A stretch of 51,360 bases of DNA from positions 1-51,360 of the forward strand of contig USQZ01000007.1 in NCBI GenBank assembly GCA_900556975.1, in the 5' to 3' direction. Of this stretch, positions 15,616-24,840 are shown piece by piece; the first letter of the stretch is position 1; each line of letters opens with the position of its first letter. The notes beneath the pieces are model-generated. The model worked only from the letters and a program-made list of their open reading frames with translations. It ran no database searches and was not told the DNA's origin. Made by a program: the position numbers and the translations under genes. The stretch is from an uncultured Clostridium sp. Lineage in GTDB: Bacteria > Bacillota > Clostridia > TANB77 > CAG-508.

Positions 15616-16893
15616 CTAACTTATCTTTGATAATATTTCTTTTGGTTTTTTTACTAATATCATTGCACTTGCAATAATAACTGATAAAACAATAATTCCT
15701 ATTAATATTCCATAACTTTGTAAAAATATTGTAATATTTGATATTAAATTGTCATTTTTTAGTAGATTATTAATAATTATTGTCGAATTATCAGAATTGA
15801 TAAATCCACCTATTATTTGATTTAATATCACATTTCCTAAAAATAAAGATAATACTATAGATGGTAGTGATATAAATATCAACTCAAATATAAATTGAGT
15901 TATAATTTTTGCTTTACTTATTCCTATTGATAATAGTATTCCTATTTCATAAATTCTTTCCCTTAGCCATAAAATTAATATTAATGATAAAACTATTATT
16001 CCTCCTGCCATAATTGAATATGTCATAACCTTTATTATATGTTTTATCCCTTCTACGGATTCTAAAGTTTCTTCATATACATCATCATCTTTTTCAATAT
16101 TGAATTTTGACCAATCAATTTTTATTCCTTTAATTTTATTTAACACTATATCTGTATCTTCTGAACTGTCTGAAAATATTTCAAGTTTGTTTACAACTTT
16201 ATTGTTTTCTGCTTTGTTTAATGCTGTTTGGCTTGATTCATAATCGATAAATACCATATTTTCACTAAAGTCTGATGTCATTCCTGTGTATTTTTCTTGT
16301 TTTTTTCCAGAAAAAATCCCAATAATCTCAAATTCATATTCTGTTTTTATTTCATTGTTGTTTAAATCAAATAGTTCAAGACGAATTTTATCATTTAATC
16401 CTAAATTATTTTTTTGTGCCAGTTCTTCATGTATAATAATTTTTTCTCTATCATCTTTTTCAATATGTCTACCTTTTGTAAGAGTAAAAATTCCACTATT
16501 AAATAAATTATTCTTTTCAGTATTATTTGTAGCTTCTACTGAAAGTATATTCTTGAATTCTTCTGGCAAATCATCTCTTTCGACCATTTGCATTCCTTCT
16601 ACTGCGTTAATATTAGTAGGTTTTGCTAATCCGTCATATTGGTTAATTGTTTCTTTTATCTCTTTTATATTTTCTATTTCTTTAAATTGATTTGTTTCAA
16701 AGTTTTCATTGTTGTTTTGTGTTATTGATAAAGATGTATTTGATAATTTATATAAATTATTTTCTAAGTTGCTTGTTGATTTCATTATGTTTAAACATGA
16801 GTATAAGCATGAAAGAACTATTGTTAAAATAATAAATATAATAACTGTTCTACTCCTCTTTCTCAAGATATATGCTATAGCATTTTTTAACAT
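15616..16893 (-). CDS. FtsX/MacB-type ABC transporter permease (first gene of operon)
   Basis: The protein has 425 residues; the ATG at 16891-16893 is preferred because AGGAG precedes it by 9 bases. The layout equals that of the other permease: one N-terminal membrane segment (about 15-33), an extracellular domain with LTKGRHIEKDDREKIIIHEE, and three C-terminal segments. It shares that HEELAQKN-type strand with the partner (HKDLAEKN), so the two are diverged duplicates. An old promoter region was probably replaced here, because a fragment of a flavo-diiron protein gene lies directly upstream. Confidence 0.88.
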   Translation of the reverse strand: MLKNAIAYILRKRSRTVIIFIILTIVLSCLYSCLNIMKSTSNLENNLYKLSNTSLSITQNNNENFETNQFKEIENIKEIKETINQYDGLAKPTNINAVEGMQMVERDDLPEEFKNILSVEATNNTEKNNLFNSGIFTLTKGRHIEKDDREKIIIHEELAQKNNLGLNDKIRLELFDLNNNEIKTEYEFEIIGIFSGKKQEKYTGMTSDFSENMVFIDYESSQTALNKAENNKVVNKLEIFSDSSEDTDIVLNKIKGIKIDWSKFNIEKDDDVYEETLESVEGIKHIIKVMTYSIMAGGIIVLSLILILWLRERIYEIGILLSIGISKAKIITQFIFELIFISLPSIVLSLFLGNVILNQIIGGFINSDNSTIIINNLLKNDNLISNITIFLQSYGILIGIIVLSVIIASAMILVKKPKEILSKIS

Positions 16894-16940
16894 TTTTATC
16901 AATCTCCTTTATATATATTTAATAGATTCCATTCTTTTTA

Positions 16941-17072
16941 CTACTTTCCATCTATTATGTATGAATTATATGCTATTCCATTTGGCACATTATATTGATT
17001 CTCAAATAATTCAATATCTTTATAATCTGCTCCGATATATATTATATCATCAGAAATGATAATATCTTTCAT
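16941..17072 (-). pseudogene. fprA: N-terminal fragment of a flavo-diiron protein (FprA)
   Basis: The frame gives 43 residues beginning MKDIIISDDIIYIGADYKD and continuing with VPNGIAYNSYIIDGK, the typical start of A-type flavoproteins that reduce oxygen or NO. It stops at TAG before any iron ligands or the flavodoxin domain. It follows the superoxide reductase and rubrerythrin genes, where a full FprA would complete an oxygen-defence operon. A deletion has joined its 5' end to the ABC transporter region. Confidence 0.85.
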
Positions 17073-17127
17073 TTTTATCACAAATATTTCTATGTAACAA
17101 ATCTCACACAAAAAGCTTTATCTATAT

Positions 17128-17508
17128 TTATTCAACTTCTTTTGACCAAAGTCCATGTTTATTACAAAAAGAATAAATTTTACTTCCTTTAACATATGGA
17201 AATATTACACAGGCTTCTTCATCTGGCAATAAAAATTTCTTTATAATTTTATTATTTGCTAACATTGCAATCCATTCTATAAAATGGTCTTCTTCCATAA
17301 CATGGTTAACTTTTACAATTATATGATTATCTATTACTTCATAGTTTGGTACATGTTTTTCAAAAGATGCGTCTACACTATTTGGAGCTAATTCTATCAT
17401 TTCTTCACCGCAACATTTAATACTACAATTATCACTAGTACAATCTTTTATGACTTCAACTAATGCTTGACATTTAGAACATCTTTTTATTACTAATTCT
17501 TTTTTCAT
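17128..17508 (-). CDS. dfx: Desulfoferrodoxin / superoxide reductase
   Basis: The 126-residue protein has the N-terminal desulforedoxin iron site (Cys pair of CSKC and the adjacent pair of IKCCGEE). The catalytic centre follows: EKHVPNYE, VNHVMEEDHFIEW and CNKHGLW supply the four His and one Cys ligands. It reduces superoxide to hydrogen peroxide in the cytoplasm. GGAGG precedes the start, and it follows the rubrerythrin gene by 51 bases. Rubrerythrin would remove the peroxide made. Confidence 0.95.
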   Translation of the reverse strand: MKKELVIKRCSKCQALVEVIKDCTSDNCSIKCCGEEMIELAPNSVDASFEKHVPNYEVIDNHIIVKVNHVMEEDHFIEWIAMLANNKIIKKFLLPDEEACVIFPYVKGSKIYSFCNKHGLWSKEVE

Positions 17509-17559
17509 AAATTCCCTCCATATTAATTATATTTCTCATAAGAATAGTTTTTCTATATT

Positions 17560-18099
17560 TTAATAATTTTCAGCTTTAATTTCGAAATATGCTTTTGGAT
17601 GGCTACATACAGGGCAAACCTCTGGAGCTTTTGTTCCAACAACAATATGTCCACAATTTCTGCATTTCCATATTTTAACTTCTCCTGCTTCAAATACTTT
17701 TCCATCTTTTACATTTTCTAATAATTTTAAATATCTTTCTTCATGTTCTTTTTCAATTTTACCAACTTCTTCAAATAAGTATGCAATATGGTCAAAACCT
17801 TCTTCTTTAGCTATTTTAGCAAATTCAGCATACATATCTGTCCATTCATAATTTTCTCCATCAGCAGCAGCATTTAAGTTCTCAACTGTTGTTCCAATTT
17901 CTCCACCATTTAATAATTTAAACCACATTTTTGCATGTTCTTTTTCATTATCAGCTGTTTCTTGGAAAATTGCAGCTATTTGTTCATATCCTTCTTTTTT
18001 TGCTTTACTGGCAAAATATGTATATTTATTTCTTGCCTGAGATTCTCCGGCAAAAGCCGTCATTAAATTTTGCTCTGTTTTTGATCCTTTTAATTCCAT
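17560..18099 (-). CDS. rbr: Rubrerythrin
   Basis: The 179-residue protein has the ferritin-like diiron domain with EXXH-type ligands (GESQARNKYTYFA, ETADNEKEHA, EEVGKIEKEHEERY) and a C-terminal rubredoxin domain WKCRNCGH...CPVCSHPKAYFE. It is full length. Rubrerythrin reduces hydrogen peroxide in anaerobes using rubredoxin-type electron transfer. It is the first gene before dfx, with its own sigma-A-type promoter. Confidence 0.97.
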   Translation of the reverse strand: MELKGSKTEQNLMTAFAGESQARNKYTYFASKAKKEGYEQIAAIFQETADNEKEHAKMWFKLLNGGEIGTTVENLNAAADGENYEWTDMYAEFAKIAKEEGFDHIAYLFEEVGKIEKEHEERYLKLLENVKDGKVFEAGEVKIWKCRNCGHIVVGTKAPEVCPVCSHPKAYFEIKAENY

Positions 18100-18131
18100 A
18101 ATTATTACCTCCTAATACTTTTTACCTATGC

Positions 18132-18160
18132 AAAATAGCATATTATTGAATTAAAGTCAA
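18132..18160 (-). promoter_or_regulatory. Promoter of rbr-dfx
   Basis: TTGACT (18155-18160) and TATTTT (18132-18137) on the minus strand are 17 bases apart, ahead of TAGGAGG and the rbr start. Confidence 0.7.
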
Positions 18161-18220
18161 TATTTTTTGATGTTAGAATAAAATTAAAAATACACCTTGT
18201 AATTTGTATTTAATCTTAAT

Positions 18221-18373
18221 TTAATTTCTTATATATTTCTCTATTGAATTGTATTTATCTGGAGATATTCTATATATTCCATTATAAGGTTGTTCAATAA
18301 AGTATTTACCTTTTTTCTTATAAACAAACACTGTTGAAGTTTTGTTTTCTTTATACTTAAAATCTATTTTTAT
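18221..18373 (-). pseudogene. C-terminal fragment of a DUF5301-type protein
   Basis: A frame of 50 codons without a start codon ends in KGKYFIEQPYNGIYRIS and YNSIEKYIRN, the characteristic C-terminus of DUF5301 proteins. An in-frame stop precedes it, so only the tail is left. It lies in the gap of about 470 bases between rbr and the next gene, where nothing else but a terminator is seen. Confidence 0.7.
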
Positions 18374-18507
18374 TTACTTTTCCCCTATTCTTTCTAAAAT
18401 TGTTTTTTATCATAGTATAAAATTATATTATATTTTTATTGAAATTCTTTAAAATTAATTTTAACGCCATAAAATAGTAATAATTTCTATGTTTTATAGT
18501 TATAATT

Positions 18508-18546
18508 AAAAAAGAAGTACAGTTCAACTTTATCTTTGAACTGTAC
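18508..18546 (-). terminator. Terminator after the small membrane protein gene
   Basis: GTACAGTTCAA pairs exactly with TTGAACTGTAC, followed by TTCTTTTTT on the minus strand, 24 bases after the stop at 18570. Confidence 0.9.
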
Positions 18547-18569
18547 CGCCTTTAATTTTTGTTAGAAGC

Positions 18570-18770
18570 CTAAAAAATTAATGATATTATTACAAATACT
18601 AAACAGACTGTTACACCTGCAGCGGAGCCTCTAAAAAATCCTTCGAACAGCCATTTTTCATCGGTTTCTGTTTTTTTACTTCCAGAAAACTTTTTTATAG
18701 CATGCACATACATTGTAGTTGTTATGATGATTCCAATGATTGCTCCAACTAATTGTAAAATATCCCGCAT
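18570..18770 (-). CDS. Small two-TM protein of unknown function
   Basis: The 66-residue protein has two membrane segments (about 5-22 and 45-65) and a charged loop with FSGSKKTETDEKW. AGGAGG precedes the start and a terminator follows, so it is a separate expressed gene. No family is recognised. Confidence 0.65.
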   Translation of the reverse strand: MRDILQLVGAIIGIIITTTMYVHAIKKFSGSKKTETDEKWLFEGFFRGSAAGVTVCLVFVIISLIF

Positions 18771-18866
18771 ATTATTTCCTCCTGACAGTTGTCTAAAAAA
18801 TATTATTAACTAGTTACTTTTGCTTTATTATCTTATCATACTTTACAAGAGTTTTCAATCTCAGAT

Positions 18867-19286
18867 TTAAAATAGTATATTGTTAAAAATATCACCTTGA
18901 ATATCTATTATTTCACCTATGTCAATACTTATGCCATTATTCATTATGATTTTATTATAGTATTCATCAATTTTTCTTATGATACTATTTACTGTTTCGT
19001 ACCTTCCCCCATCTTTTTTATTGTCTGGTACAAAATATGTTATTTCAATTTGTGGTTGCTGAGCTATTTTTTCTTTTATAATTTGTATTTTTGTGTCTAG
19101 TATTGATTTAGCTTCTTCATCTAGTTCTAATCTTTTGTCTGTGAGTCTTGCTGTTTCTTTGATTTGACCTTCATACCCTGTAAGCGCTGCAAATGGTGCG
19201 AATTGTGCAGAACGTTGTTCTAATGTCATTTTGGGATGTTTAGATTTTGGGCGAGAGAAGTTAATTATATCATCATATTTATTCAT
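18867..19286 (-). CDS. YolD-like protein
   Basis: The 139-residue protein has the YolD-like motif AQFAPFAALTGYEG near residue 30 and a beta-rich C-terminus. YolD-like proteins are partners of Y-family polymerases in Firmicutes and are compared to UmuD. Here it follows the polymerase gene by 15 bases in the same operon, so the two should be made together in the SOS response. Confidence 0.88.
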   Translation of the reverse strand: MNKYDDIINFSRPKSKHPKMTLEQRSAQFAPFAALTGYEGQIKETARLTDKRLELDEEAKSILDTKIQIIKEKIAQQPQIEITYFVPDNKKDGGRYETVNSIIRKIDEYYNKIIMNNGISIDIGEIIDIQGDIFNNILF

Positions 19287-19301
19287 AAATATTCCTTTCT
19301 T

Positions 19302-20786
19302 TTAGCTTTTATGGCCTCCTATTTGTGAATTTCTTTCTATTGTTGTTGCACCTTCTTCAAAGTTCATACCTTTTAAAATTGCATTTTTGCCGTATTTCTT
19401 TTTTATGTCTAATATTGATCTTTGAAGTTCTCGTTCTTGTAGTTCTTTTTCGTGTGTCTTTTTCTTATCTGCATAGTTTGTAAATAAATCAATTTGAGTG
19501 TAATTATTTTCTTTTTCTGCTATTTCTTCAGATACTATTTTGTTGGCTGTTAAGTTTATTCGTCGGGTTAGTAAGCTTTTGTTAATTATTCTGTCAAATA
19601 ATTCTACTGTAGCTTTTTCGATGATTTTAGTTGATGAAGTTTTATGGTCTAAATTTATTGTACCGTGTGCATGTTTAGGAATATTTCTGCCGTATCTATC
19701 TATTGTTATTTCGCCATTGTAATTGATTTTATTATTGTTTAGATTTTCTATATCATAGCCAACTGTTACTACTAATTGATCTGTTACTAATTTTTTATCA
19801 ACTAAATCTAATGCTAGAAGTTCTGCCATTTCTTTTATGATTATTTTTGTTTTTTCATAATTGTATGGACAATGGAGAACTTGACCTGCACAAATGCTGT
19901 TGTTTGCTGGTTTGTAAGCTTTTATGCTTTCGATAGTGCATGGTTCGTAGCCCCAAGCATGATCTATTAGTAGTTCAGCGTTTATTCCGAATAATTTGAA
20001 TAGTTTATCTTCGTTTTGAATAGAGCATAGAGCTATATCTCCCATTGTATATATTCCATTTTGCTCTAGCTTTTTAGCAATTCCTTTTCCAACTCTCCAA
20101 AAGTCTGTTAATGGTTTATGATTCCATAGTTTTTGCTTATAAATTTGTTCATCTAAGCAAGCTATTCTTACGCCGTACTGGTTTGGGTTCGCGTGTTTGG
20201 CCACAATATCCATAGCAACTTTGGCAAGGTATAGGTTCGTTCCAACGCCACATGTTGCAGTGATTCCAGTTTCTTTATATACATCTTGAATTACTTTTGC
20301 TGCTAAGCTACTTGCTTTCATTTTATAAGTTTTAATGTAATTTGTTACGTCTATGAACACTTCATCAATTGAGTATACATATATATCGTCTGGCGAAAAA
20401 TATTTTAAATAAATGTTGTATATGCCTGTGCTATATTTCATGTATTTGCTCATTTGAGGTGGAGCTATTACAAAATCTAATTCTAAATTTTTATTTGATT
20501 TTAGTTCATCATTATTAAAAGATTTTCCACTGAATGTATGATTTTTTGCGTATATTTTTCTGTTTTGATTTATTTCTTTTACACGTTGTTGAACTTCAAA
20601 TAATCTAGCTCTTCCAGGGATTCCATAAGATTTTAAAGATGGACTGACTGCTAAGCAAATTGTTTTTTCGGTTCGTGAACTATCTGCAACTACTAGATTT
20701 GTGGTTAATGGATCTAAATTTCTTTCTTGACATTCTACTGAAGCATAAAAACTTTTTAAATCTATTGCTATATAAATATGTTCCAT
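19302..20786 (-). CDS. Y-family DNA polymerase (UmuC/UvrX type)
   Basis: The 494-residue protein starts with IAIDLKSFYASVEC and has the catalytic YSIDEVFID near residue 140, followed by helix-hairpin-helix and little-finger regions and an extra C-terminal stretch of the UvrX/ImpB group. It copies damaged DNA at the cost of errors. The promoter carries a LexA-box-like sequence (20843-20854), and a YolD gene follows, so SOS control is expected. Confidence 0.92.
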   Translation of the reverse strand: MEHIYIAIDLKSFYASVECQERNLDPLTTNLVVADSSRTEKTICLAVSPSLKSYGIPGRARLFEVQQRVKEINQNRKIYAKNHTFSGKSFNNDELKSNKNLELDFVIAPPQMSKYMKYSTGIYNIYLKYFSPDDIYVYSIDEVFIDVTNYIKTYKMKASSLAAKVIQDVYKETGITATCGVGTNLYLAKVAMDIVAKHANPNQYGVRIACLDEQIYKQKLWNHKPLTDFWRVGKGIAKKLEQNGIYTMGDIALCSIQNEDKLFKLFGINAELLIDHAWGYEPCTIESIKAYKPANNSICAGQVLHCPYNYEKTKIIIKEMAELLALDLVDKKLVTDQLVVTVGYDIENLNNNKINYNGEITIDRYGRNIPKHAHGTINLDHKTSSTKIIEKATVELFDRIINKSLLTRRINLTANKIVSEEIAEKENNYTQIDLFTNYADKKKTHEKELQERELQRSILDIKKKYGKNAILKGMNFEEGATTIERNSQIGGHKS

Positions 20787-20816
20787 TTTTATAACCTCTC
20801 ATTTTTGTATATAAAT

Positions 20817-20854
20817 ATCGTAACATAAATTTAAAAGTTTGTAAACAAATGTTC
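20817..20854 (-). promoter_or_regulatory. SOS promoter with LexA box
   Basis: GAACATTTGTTT (20843-20854) matches the Gram-positive LexA consensus GAAC-N4-GTTC except for the last base. It overlaps the -35 element TTTACA (20840-20845); TACGAT (20817-20822) follows after 17 bases. LexA bound here would block the Y-family polymerase operon. Confidence 0.75.
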
Positions 20855-20864
20855 TTATTAATTA

Positions 20865-20892
20865 CAAAAAAAAGAGGACTAAAATGTCCTCT
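20865..20892 (-). terminator. Terminator after rsgA
   Basis: AGAGGAC and GTCCTCT form a short stem followed by a run of eight T's on the minus strand. Confidence 0.85.
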
Positions 20893-20946
20893 ATAATTTA
20901 ATTTCAAATTCGATAATAGATTCTTCGTTTTCTCTGATTATTAATT

Positions 20947-22000
20947 TTACTTTTTGTGATGCTTATTGATTTTTGAGATTTCTTTAAATTTGTCTTTCTT
21001 GTTTTTTAGATATTGTGCAGAATTGGTGTTGTATTCTGATTCTCTTTTTAAGCTTAAATATTTTTCGAATCTTTCTTCTGATAATTCACCATTTTCAATG
21101 GCTTCACGAATTTTGCATCCTGGTTCGTTGGTATGGGTACAATCAGAGAATTTGCACATTTTTGTTAGTTCTTCAATGTCTTTAAATGTCTCGCTTATGC
21201 CTGCTTCAGCGTTCCACATACCTAGCTCTCTCATACCTGGAGTATCTATAATCATTGCACCATTGGGTAACATTATTAGGTTTCGTGATGTTGTTGTGTG
21301 TTTTCCTCGCGAATCTTTTTCTCTAATTTCTGATGTTTTCATTATTTCTTTTCCGTATAGTGTGTTCATTAATGTTGATTTTCCTACACCAGATGATCCT
21401 AGAAAAACAATTGTATTTCCTTTTGAAAAATATTTTTGAATATTTTCTAAGCCTTCTTTAGTATTGCAACTTATTGCGTATACGTCTACTCCGAAAGCTA
21501 TATTTTCAACTTGTTCCACATATTCTTGTGCATTTGGTACTAAATCGCTTTTGGTTAATATTATTACTGGAATTCCACCAGATTCCCATGTTAAGCTCAA
21601 ATATCTTTCTATTCGGTGTAAGTTAAAATTATTGTTAAGTGATTGCATTATAAATACGTAGTCAAAATTTGCAGCAACTAGTTGTTCGTGTTGGATATGC
21701 ATAGTGTGGTTCCTATCACTTGTAGATGCAGCTCTTGAAAATGAACTTTCTCTATTTAAAGTTTCGGAAATCATGCTGTCACCGGTTAGGATTCCACTCG
21801 ATTATAACAAAATCACCTGTTGTGGGATAGATGCTATTGGGATTATCATAATAGCAACCTCTTTTTATTTGAGCATATCCTTGCCCTTTGTTGCAAACAA
21901 TTTCGTATCTGTCTTTATGTGTCGCAATTATACGTGCAATTGTTTGATCTTCATATTTTTTTATTGAATTTTCTTTTAATCCATAATCTTTTATATTCAT
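20947..22000 (-). pseudogene. rsgA: RsgA ribosome-assembly GTPase, interrupted by a frameshift
   Basis: The N-terminal OB-fold part (starting MNIKDYG at 22000, with RBS AGAGGAAA) runs to WNPNR and a TGA at 21779. The GTPase part continues one frame away with GDSMISETLNRESSFSR, NKSD-type TKSDLV, P-loop GSSGVGKST, DTPGMRELG and the zinc motif CKFSDCTHTNEPGCKI. Removing one C in CCTAACCGGTGAC restores a normal protein of about 350 residues. RsgA matures the small ribosomal subunit and is rarely lost. A sequencing or assembly error, a true mutation, or a +1 shift at the rare CGG before TGA are all possible. Confidence 0.85.
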
Positions 22001-22161
22001 TTTATTTCCTCTTTTCTTAAAATATTGCATTTTAAGAAACTACGGAATCCAATATAATATTAAATTTTATCAAAAAATCCTCCTTTAAATATTATTTATT
22101 TTGTATATTCTGATTAATCTGTAGTTATTATATTATTATTAATTTTATAATACAAGTTTTA

Positions 22162-22221
22162 TTATTCTAAAAGCTCTTTTACTACTCTGCATGGATTTCC
22201 TACAGCTACAACGTTAGCATG
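22162..22221 (-). pseudogene. C-terminal fragment of a hexapeptide-repeat acetyltransferase
   Basis: The short frame reads ANVVAVGNPCRVVKELLE before TAA, the standard C-terminus of maltose/galactoside O-acetyltransferases. Nothing of the left-handed helix domain remains. The gap 22001-22253 contains nothing else that I can support. Confidence 0.75.
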
Positions 22222-22253
22222 TGTAAAATTTTAATACGCTGTGGCTAAATAAA

Positions 22254-22868
22254 TTAATCAAATTGTACTTGCCAGTTTTCTTTATTGCTTGCTTTTAAGC
22301 ACATTTCGATTTGCTCTTTGTTAGATTTTTCTTCTGCTAAATTTTTAGGTAAGTCATTTAAAGAAAAATATTTGAATTCTGTTGTTTCAATGTTTGGCGT
22401 AAAATTACCACTAATTACATTGCATTGCACAAATATTTTACATACTCCATAAGCATATGTCGGTTTGTTGTGCTTGTTTCTATCTTGAACTGCAAGGATT
22501 CTAGTTGCTTCAACTTCTAAACCAGTTTCTTCTTTTACTTCTTTTATGGTATTACTTCCAACAGATTCAAGTACATCACACCAGCCACCAGGTAATGACC
22601 ATGTGTCATTATTTTCGTGTACTAGTAGAATTTTATTTTCTTTAACTATAACTGCTCTTGTGTCTATTTTAGGAGTTTGATAACCTGTTTCATTGCAAAA
22701 TAAATCCTTAGTTTTTTCTAGGTTTATGTTGCTTTTTTCAGCTATCATTTCTGCAGAGATTTCTCTTAATCTTTCATATCTTTCTATATCATAAACATTA
22801 CTTGTGTATGTTAGTCCAGCTTGTGCTAGGCTTTGTATTTCTATAGCCCATTTTAGCCATTTTTCCAT
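22254..22868 (-). CDS. NUDIX hydrolase with N-terminal NUDIX_N-type domain
   Basis: The 204-residue protein has a helical N-terminal domain (about 1-60: MEKWLKWAIEIQSLAQAGL) followed by a NUDIX fold. The Nudix box G-x5-E-x7-KEVKEETGL spans GGWCDVLES to ETGLEV, with Lys in place of the usual Arg. This two-domain layout is seen in ADP-ribose/nucleoside-diphosphate-sugar pyrophosphatases. GGAGGAG precedes the start. It lies 105 bases after the M20 peptidase gene on the same strand but is probably a separate unit. Confidence 0.88.
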   Translation of the reverse strand: MEKWLKWAIEIQSLAQAGLTYTSNVYDIERYERLREISAEMIAEKSNINLEKTKDLFCNETGYQTPKIDTRAVIVKENKILLVHENNDTWSLPGGWCDVLESVGSNTIKEVKEETGLEVEATRILAVQDRNKHNKPTYAYGVCKIFVQCNVISGNFTPNIETTEFKYFSLNDLPKNLAEEKSNKEQIEMCLKASNKENWQVQFD

Positions 22869-22973
22869 ATGCCCTCTCCTCCTACCTTTTTATGCATATA
22901 AAATATCACAAAAAAGATAGATTCTCAATACTTCAGAAAATAAATTAGAAGGAATAGTAAATATAAAAAACTG

Positions 22974-24002
22974 TTAGCTAAATTTTTCTATTAATGTTTT
23001 GTATTGTTCTACGAGTTTATCATAACTTTCTTTTTCTATATATTCATTTACTTCGTGTGCTGTTACTGGACCAACGCCTAATATTATTTTTTTCTCACAT
23101 TCCATAAAGCTTGCTTCTGTCATAAAATTAGCTGTTTTTCCGTTATTCTCAATATCAACATTGCTAATAAAAGGAGCAATAAATTCAATGACTTTGTAAT
23201 TACAATCATATTTTTTACATAATTTTTTAATCTTATTTAATACTTTTTCTGAATGTGTAACTTCAACTAATCTGAAGTCTAATGTTGCATAACATTCTGC
23301 TGGAATAGAATTTTTGGCACTACCACCATTTATAATTCCTATATTCATTGTTGTATATGGAATTTCGTAATTTGTATTTATTTCACTTTTTATTTCTTCA
23401 CTATAAAATCTTTCAAGTTCATTTAAAAATTTAATTGCATTTATGTTAGCACTTTTTCCTTTTTCGGGTGTACTAGAGTGAGTTTTAATTCCTTTGAAGA
23501 ATAAATCACATTCTAATAATCCTTTACCACCTATAAGAATTTCATTGTATGTAGGTTCACCAAACACCATGAAATTAGGAAATTTCTCATTTTGCTTTAC
23601 AATGTCTTTAATACCATTGAAATTTATTTCTTCATCATAAGTAAAATATAATTTAATACCATTTTTTATTTTGGTTAAATCCATATCAGATATAGCATCT
23701 AAAATTGCGGCTACTCCACCTTTCATATCACAAGCTCCAAGCCCGTATAGTCTATCATCTTTTTCTGTTAGAGTGAAAGGATTTGTATTCCATCCGTCAA
23801 TATATTCTACAGTATCAGTATGTCCAAGGAAACCAAATGTCGGGTTCTTTCCATAGCTCATTATTAAATTCTTCCCTTTAAATTCAGTTTTAAATCCTTT
23901 AGAAATAAGAATGCTTTCAATATATTTTATTATTTTCTCATTGTCATTATCTTTTATTGTGTTGTAACTTACTAATTTTCTTAGTACTTCATATTTTTTC
24001 AT
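22974..24002 (-). CDS. M20-family metallopeptidase
   Basis: The 342-residue protein shows the M20 metal site: LGHTDTVE near residue 60, GACDMKGG, TYDEEINF with the catalytic Glu pair, GEPT, and a C-terminal HEVNEY. A dimerisation domain with THSSTPEKGKSA is present. The family removes acyl groups or splits dipeptides (ArgE/DapE/carnosinase-like); the exact substrate cannot be read from the sequence. It starts 15 bases after the CntK-like racemase gene, so both are under the histidine attenuator. This suggests release of histidine or D-histidine from a peptide or acyl conjugate (inference). Confidence 0.88.
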   Translation of the reverse strand: MKKYEVLRKLVSYNTIKDNDNEKIIKYIESILISKGFKTEFKGKNLIMSYGKNPTFGFLGHTDTVEYIDGWNTNPFTLTEKDDRLYGLGACDMKGGVAAILDAISDMDLTKIKNGIKLYFTYDEEINFNGIKDIVKQNEKFPNFMVFGEPTYNEILIGGKGLLECDLFFKGIKTHSSTPEKGKSANINAIKFLNELERFYSEEIKSEINTNYEIPYTTMNIGIINGGSAKNSIPAECYATLDFRLVEVTHSEKVLNKIKKLCKKYDCNYKVIEFIAPFISNVDIENNGKTANFMTEASFMECEKKIILGVGPVTAHEVNEYIEKESYDKLVEQYKTLIEKFS

Positions 24003-24017
24003 ATTCTTCCTCCCATT

Positions 24018-24821
24018 TTATATTTTTATAGAATATTTATTTTCATCTTTTTTTACTTCTCCTGTTATAACTGCTTTTAAGATTTTTTCATTTGAGTATG
24101 TTACTTTAGCTGTAATGATCATGCCATATGGTTGAATAATATCAATTGATTGACTGCTTTTCTTTTGAAAAGCTTCAAGTATTGCAACTGCTATTGTTCC
24201 AGAGCCACAAGCTGTTTCATAAAAAGTTGTGTTTATTGATTTAACCCAGACGATTGGATTTATTTTTAGCAAATCGTTTTCTCTTTCGCAAAATATAACC
24301 CCAACTGCTTTGCTTTCTTCAAGTTCATATTTTTTAATAAAATTCATTCCAATCTTTTTTAAATTTTTTCTATTTTCAAGATATTGTTCGGATACATTCT
24401 CTTGAATTACAATAGTTGTCATTCCGTTCATTTTTATAATAAAAATACCTGGTTCTTTTTGAGTTACAATGTTAGTTTCTGCTGGCAATGGTATTTCACA
24501 CCAGGCTTTGCCGTTGACGTCAACGCCTGCATTAACAATATCATTGCAATTAACAATCATTTTTACATTGCCTACTTGTCCTTTTAAATATTCAAAAGCT
24601 GCGCTTCGTGTTGCATTCCCACAAAATTCTCCTCCTGCCATTTGTAGCTCAGTTTTTCCATTAATATTAAGAAATCCAACTTGTTCAACATTTGAATTTT
24701 TAGCCATAATTGCATCATTTATAATTTTCTTTTCATCTGACGTATAGTCTGTTCCATATACAAAAGCTGTATCATTTCCAGCAGGCTTATAAATAGAGTA
24801 TTCTACATATTTTGATTTCAT
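24018..24821 (-). CDS. DapF-fold amino-acid racemase, CntK (histidine racemase)-like
   Basis: The 267-residue protein has both catalytic cysteines of the DapF fold: C67 in GGEFCGNAT and C205 in ETACGSGT. Segments YKPAGNDT, EQVGF (E46) and IIQPYGM line up with YNPSGNMT, EQVGF and VHQPGGS as I recall them from staphylococcal CntK, the histidine racemase of staphylopine synthesis, more closely than with diaminopimelate epimerase. Expected reaction: L-His to D-His interconversion. No CntL/CntM genes are here, so metallophore synthesis is not indicated. The leader peptide with three His codons and the attenuator upstream independently point to histidine. AAAGGAGG precedes the ATG. Confidence 0.82.
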   Translation of the reverse strand: MKSKYVEYSIYKPAGNDTAFVYGTDYTSDEKKIINDAIMAKNSNVEQVGFLNINGKTELQMAGGEFCGNATRSAAFEYLKGQVGNVKMIVNCNDIVNAGVDVNGKAWCEIPLPAETNIVTQKEPGIFIIKMNGMTTIVIQENVSEQYLENRKNLKKIGMNFIKKYELEESKAVGVIFCERENDLLKINPIVWVKSINTTFYETACGSGTIAVAILEAFQKKSSQSIDIIQPYGMIITAKVTYSNEKILKAVITGEVKKDENKYSIKI

Positions 24822-24840
24822 TTTTCTCCTCCTTTTAAAA

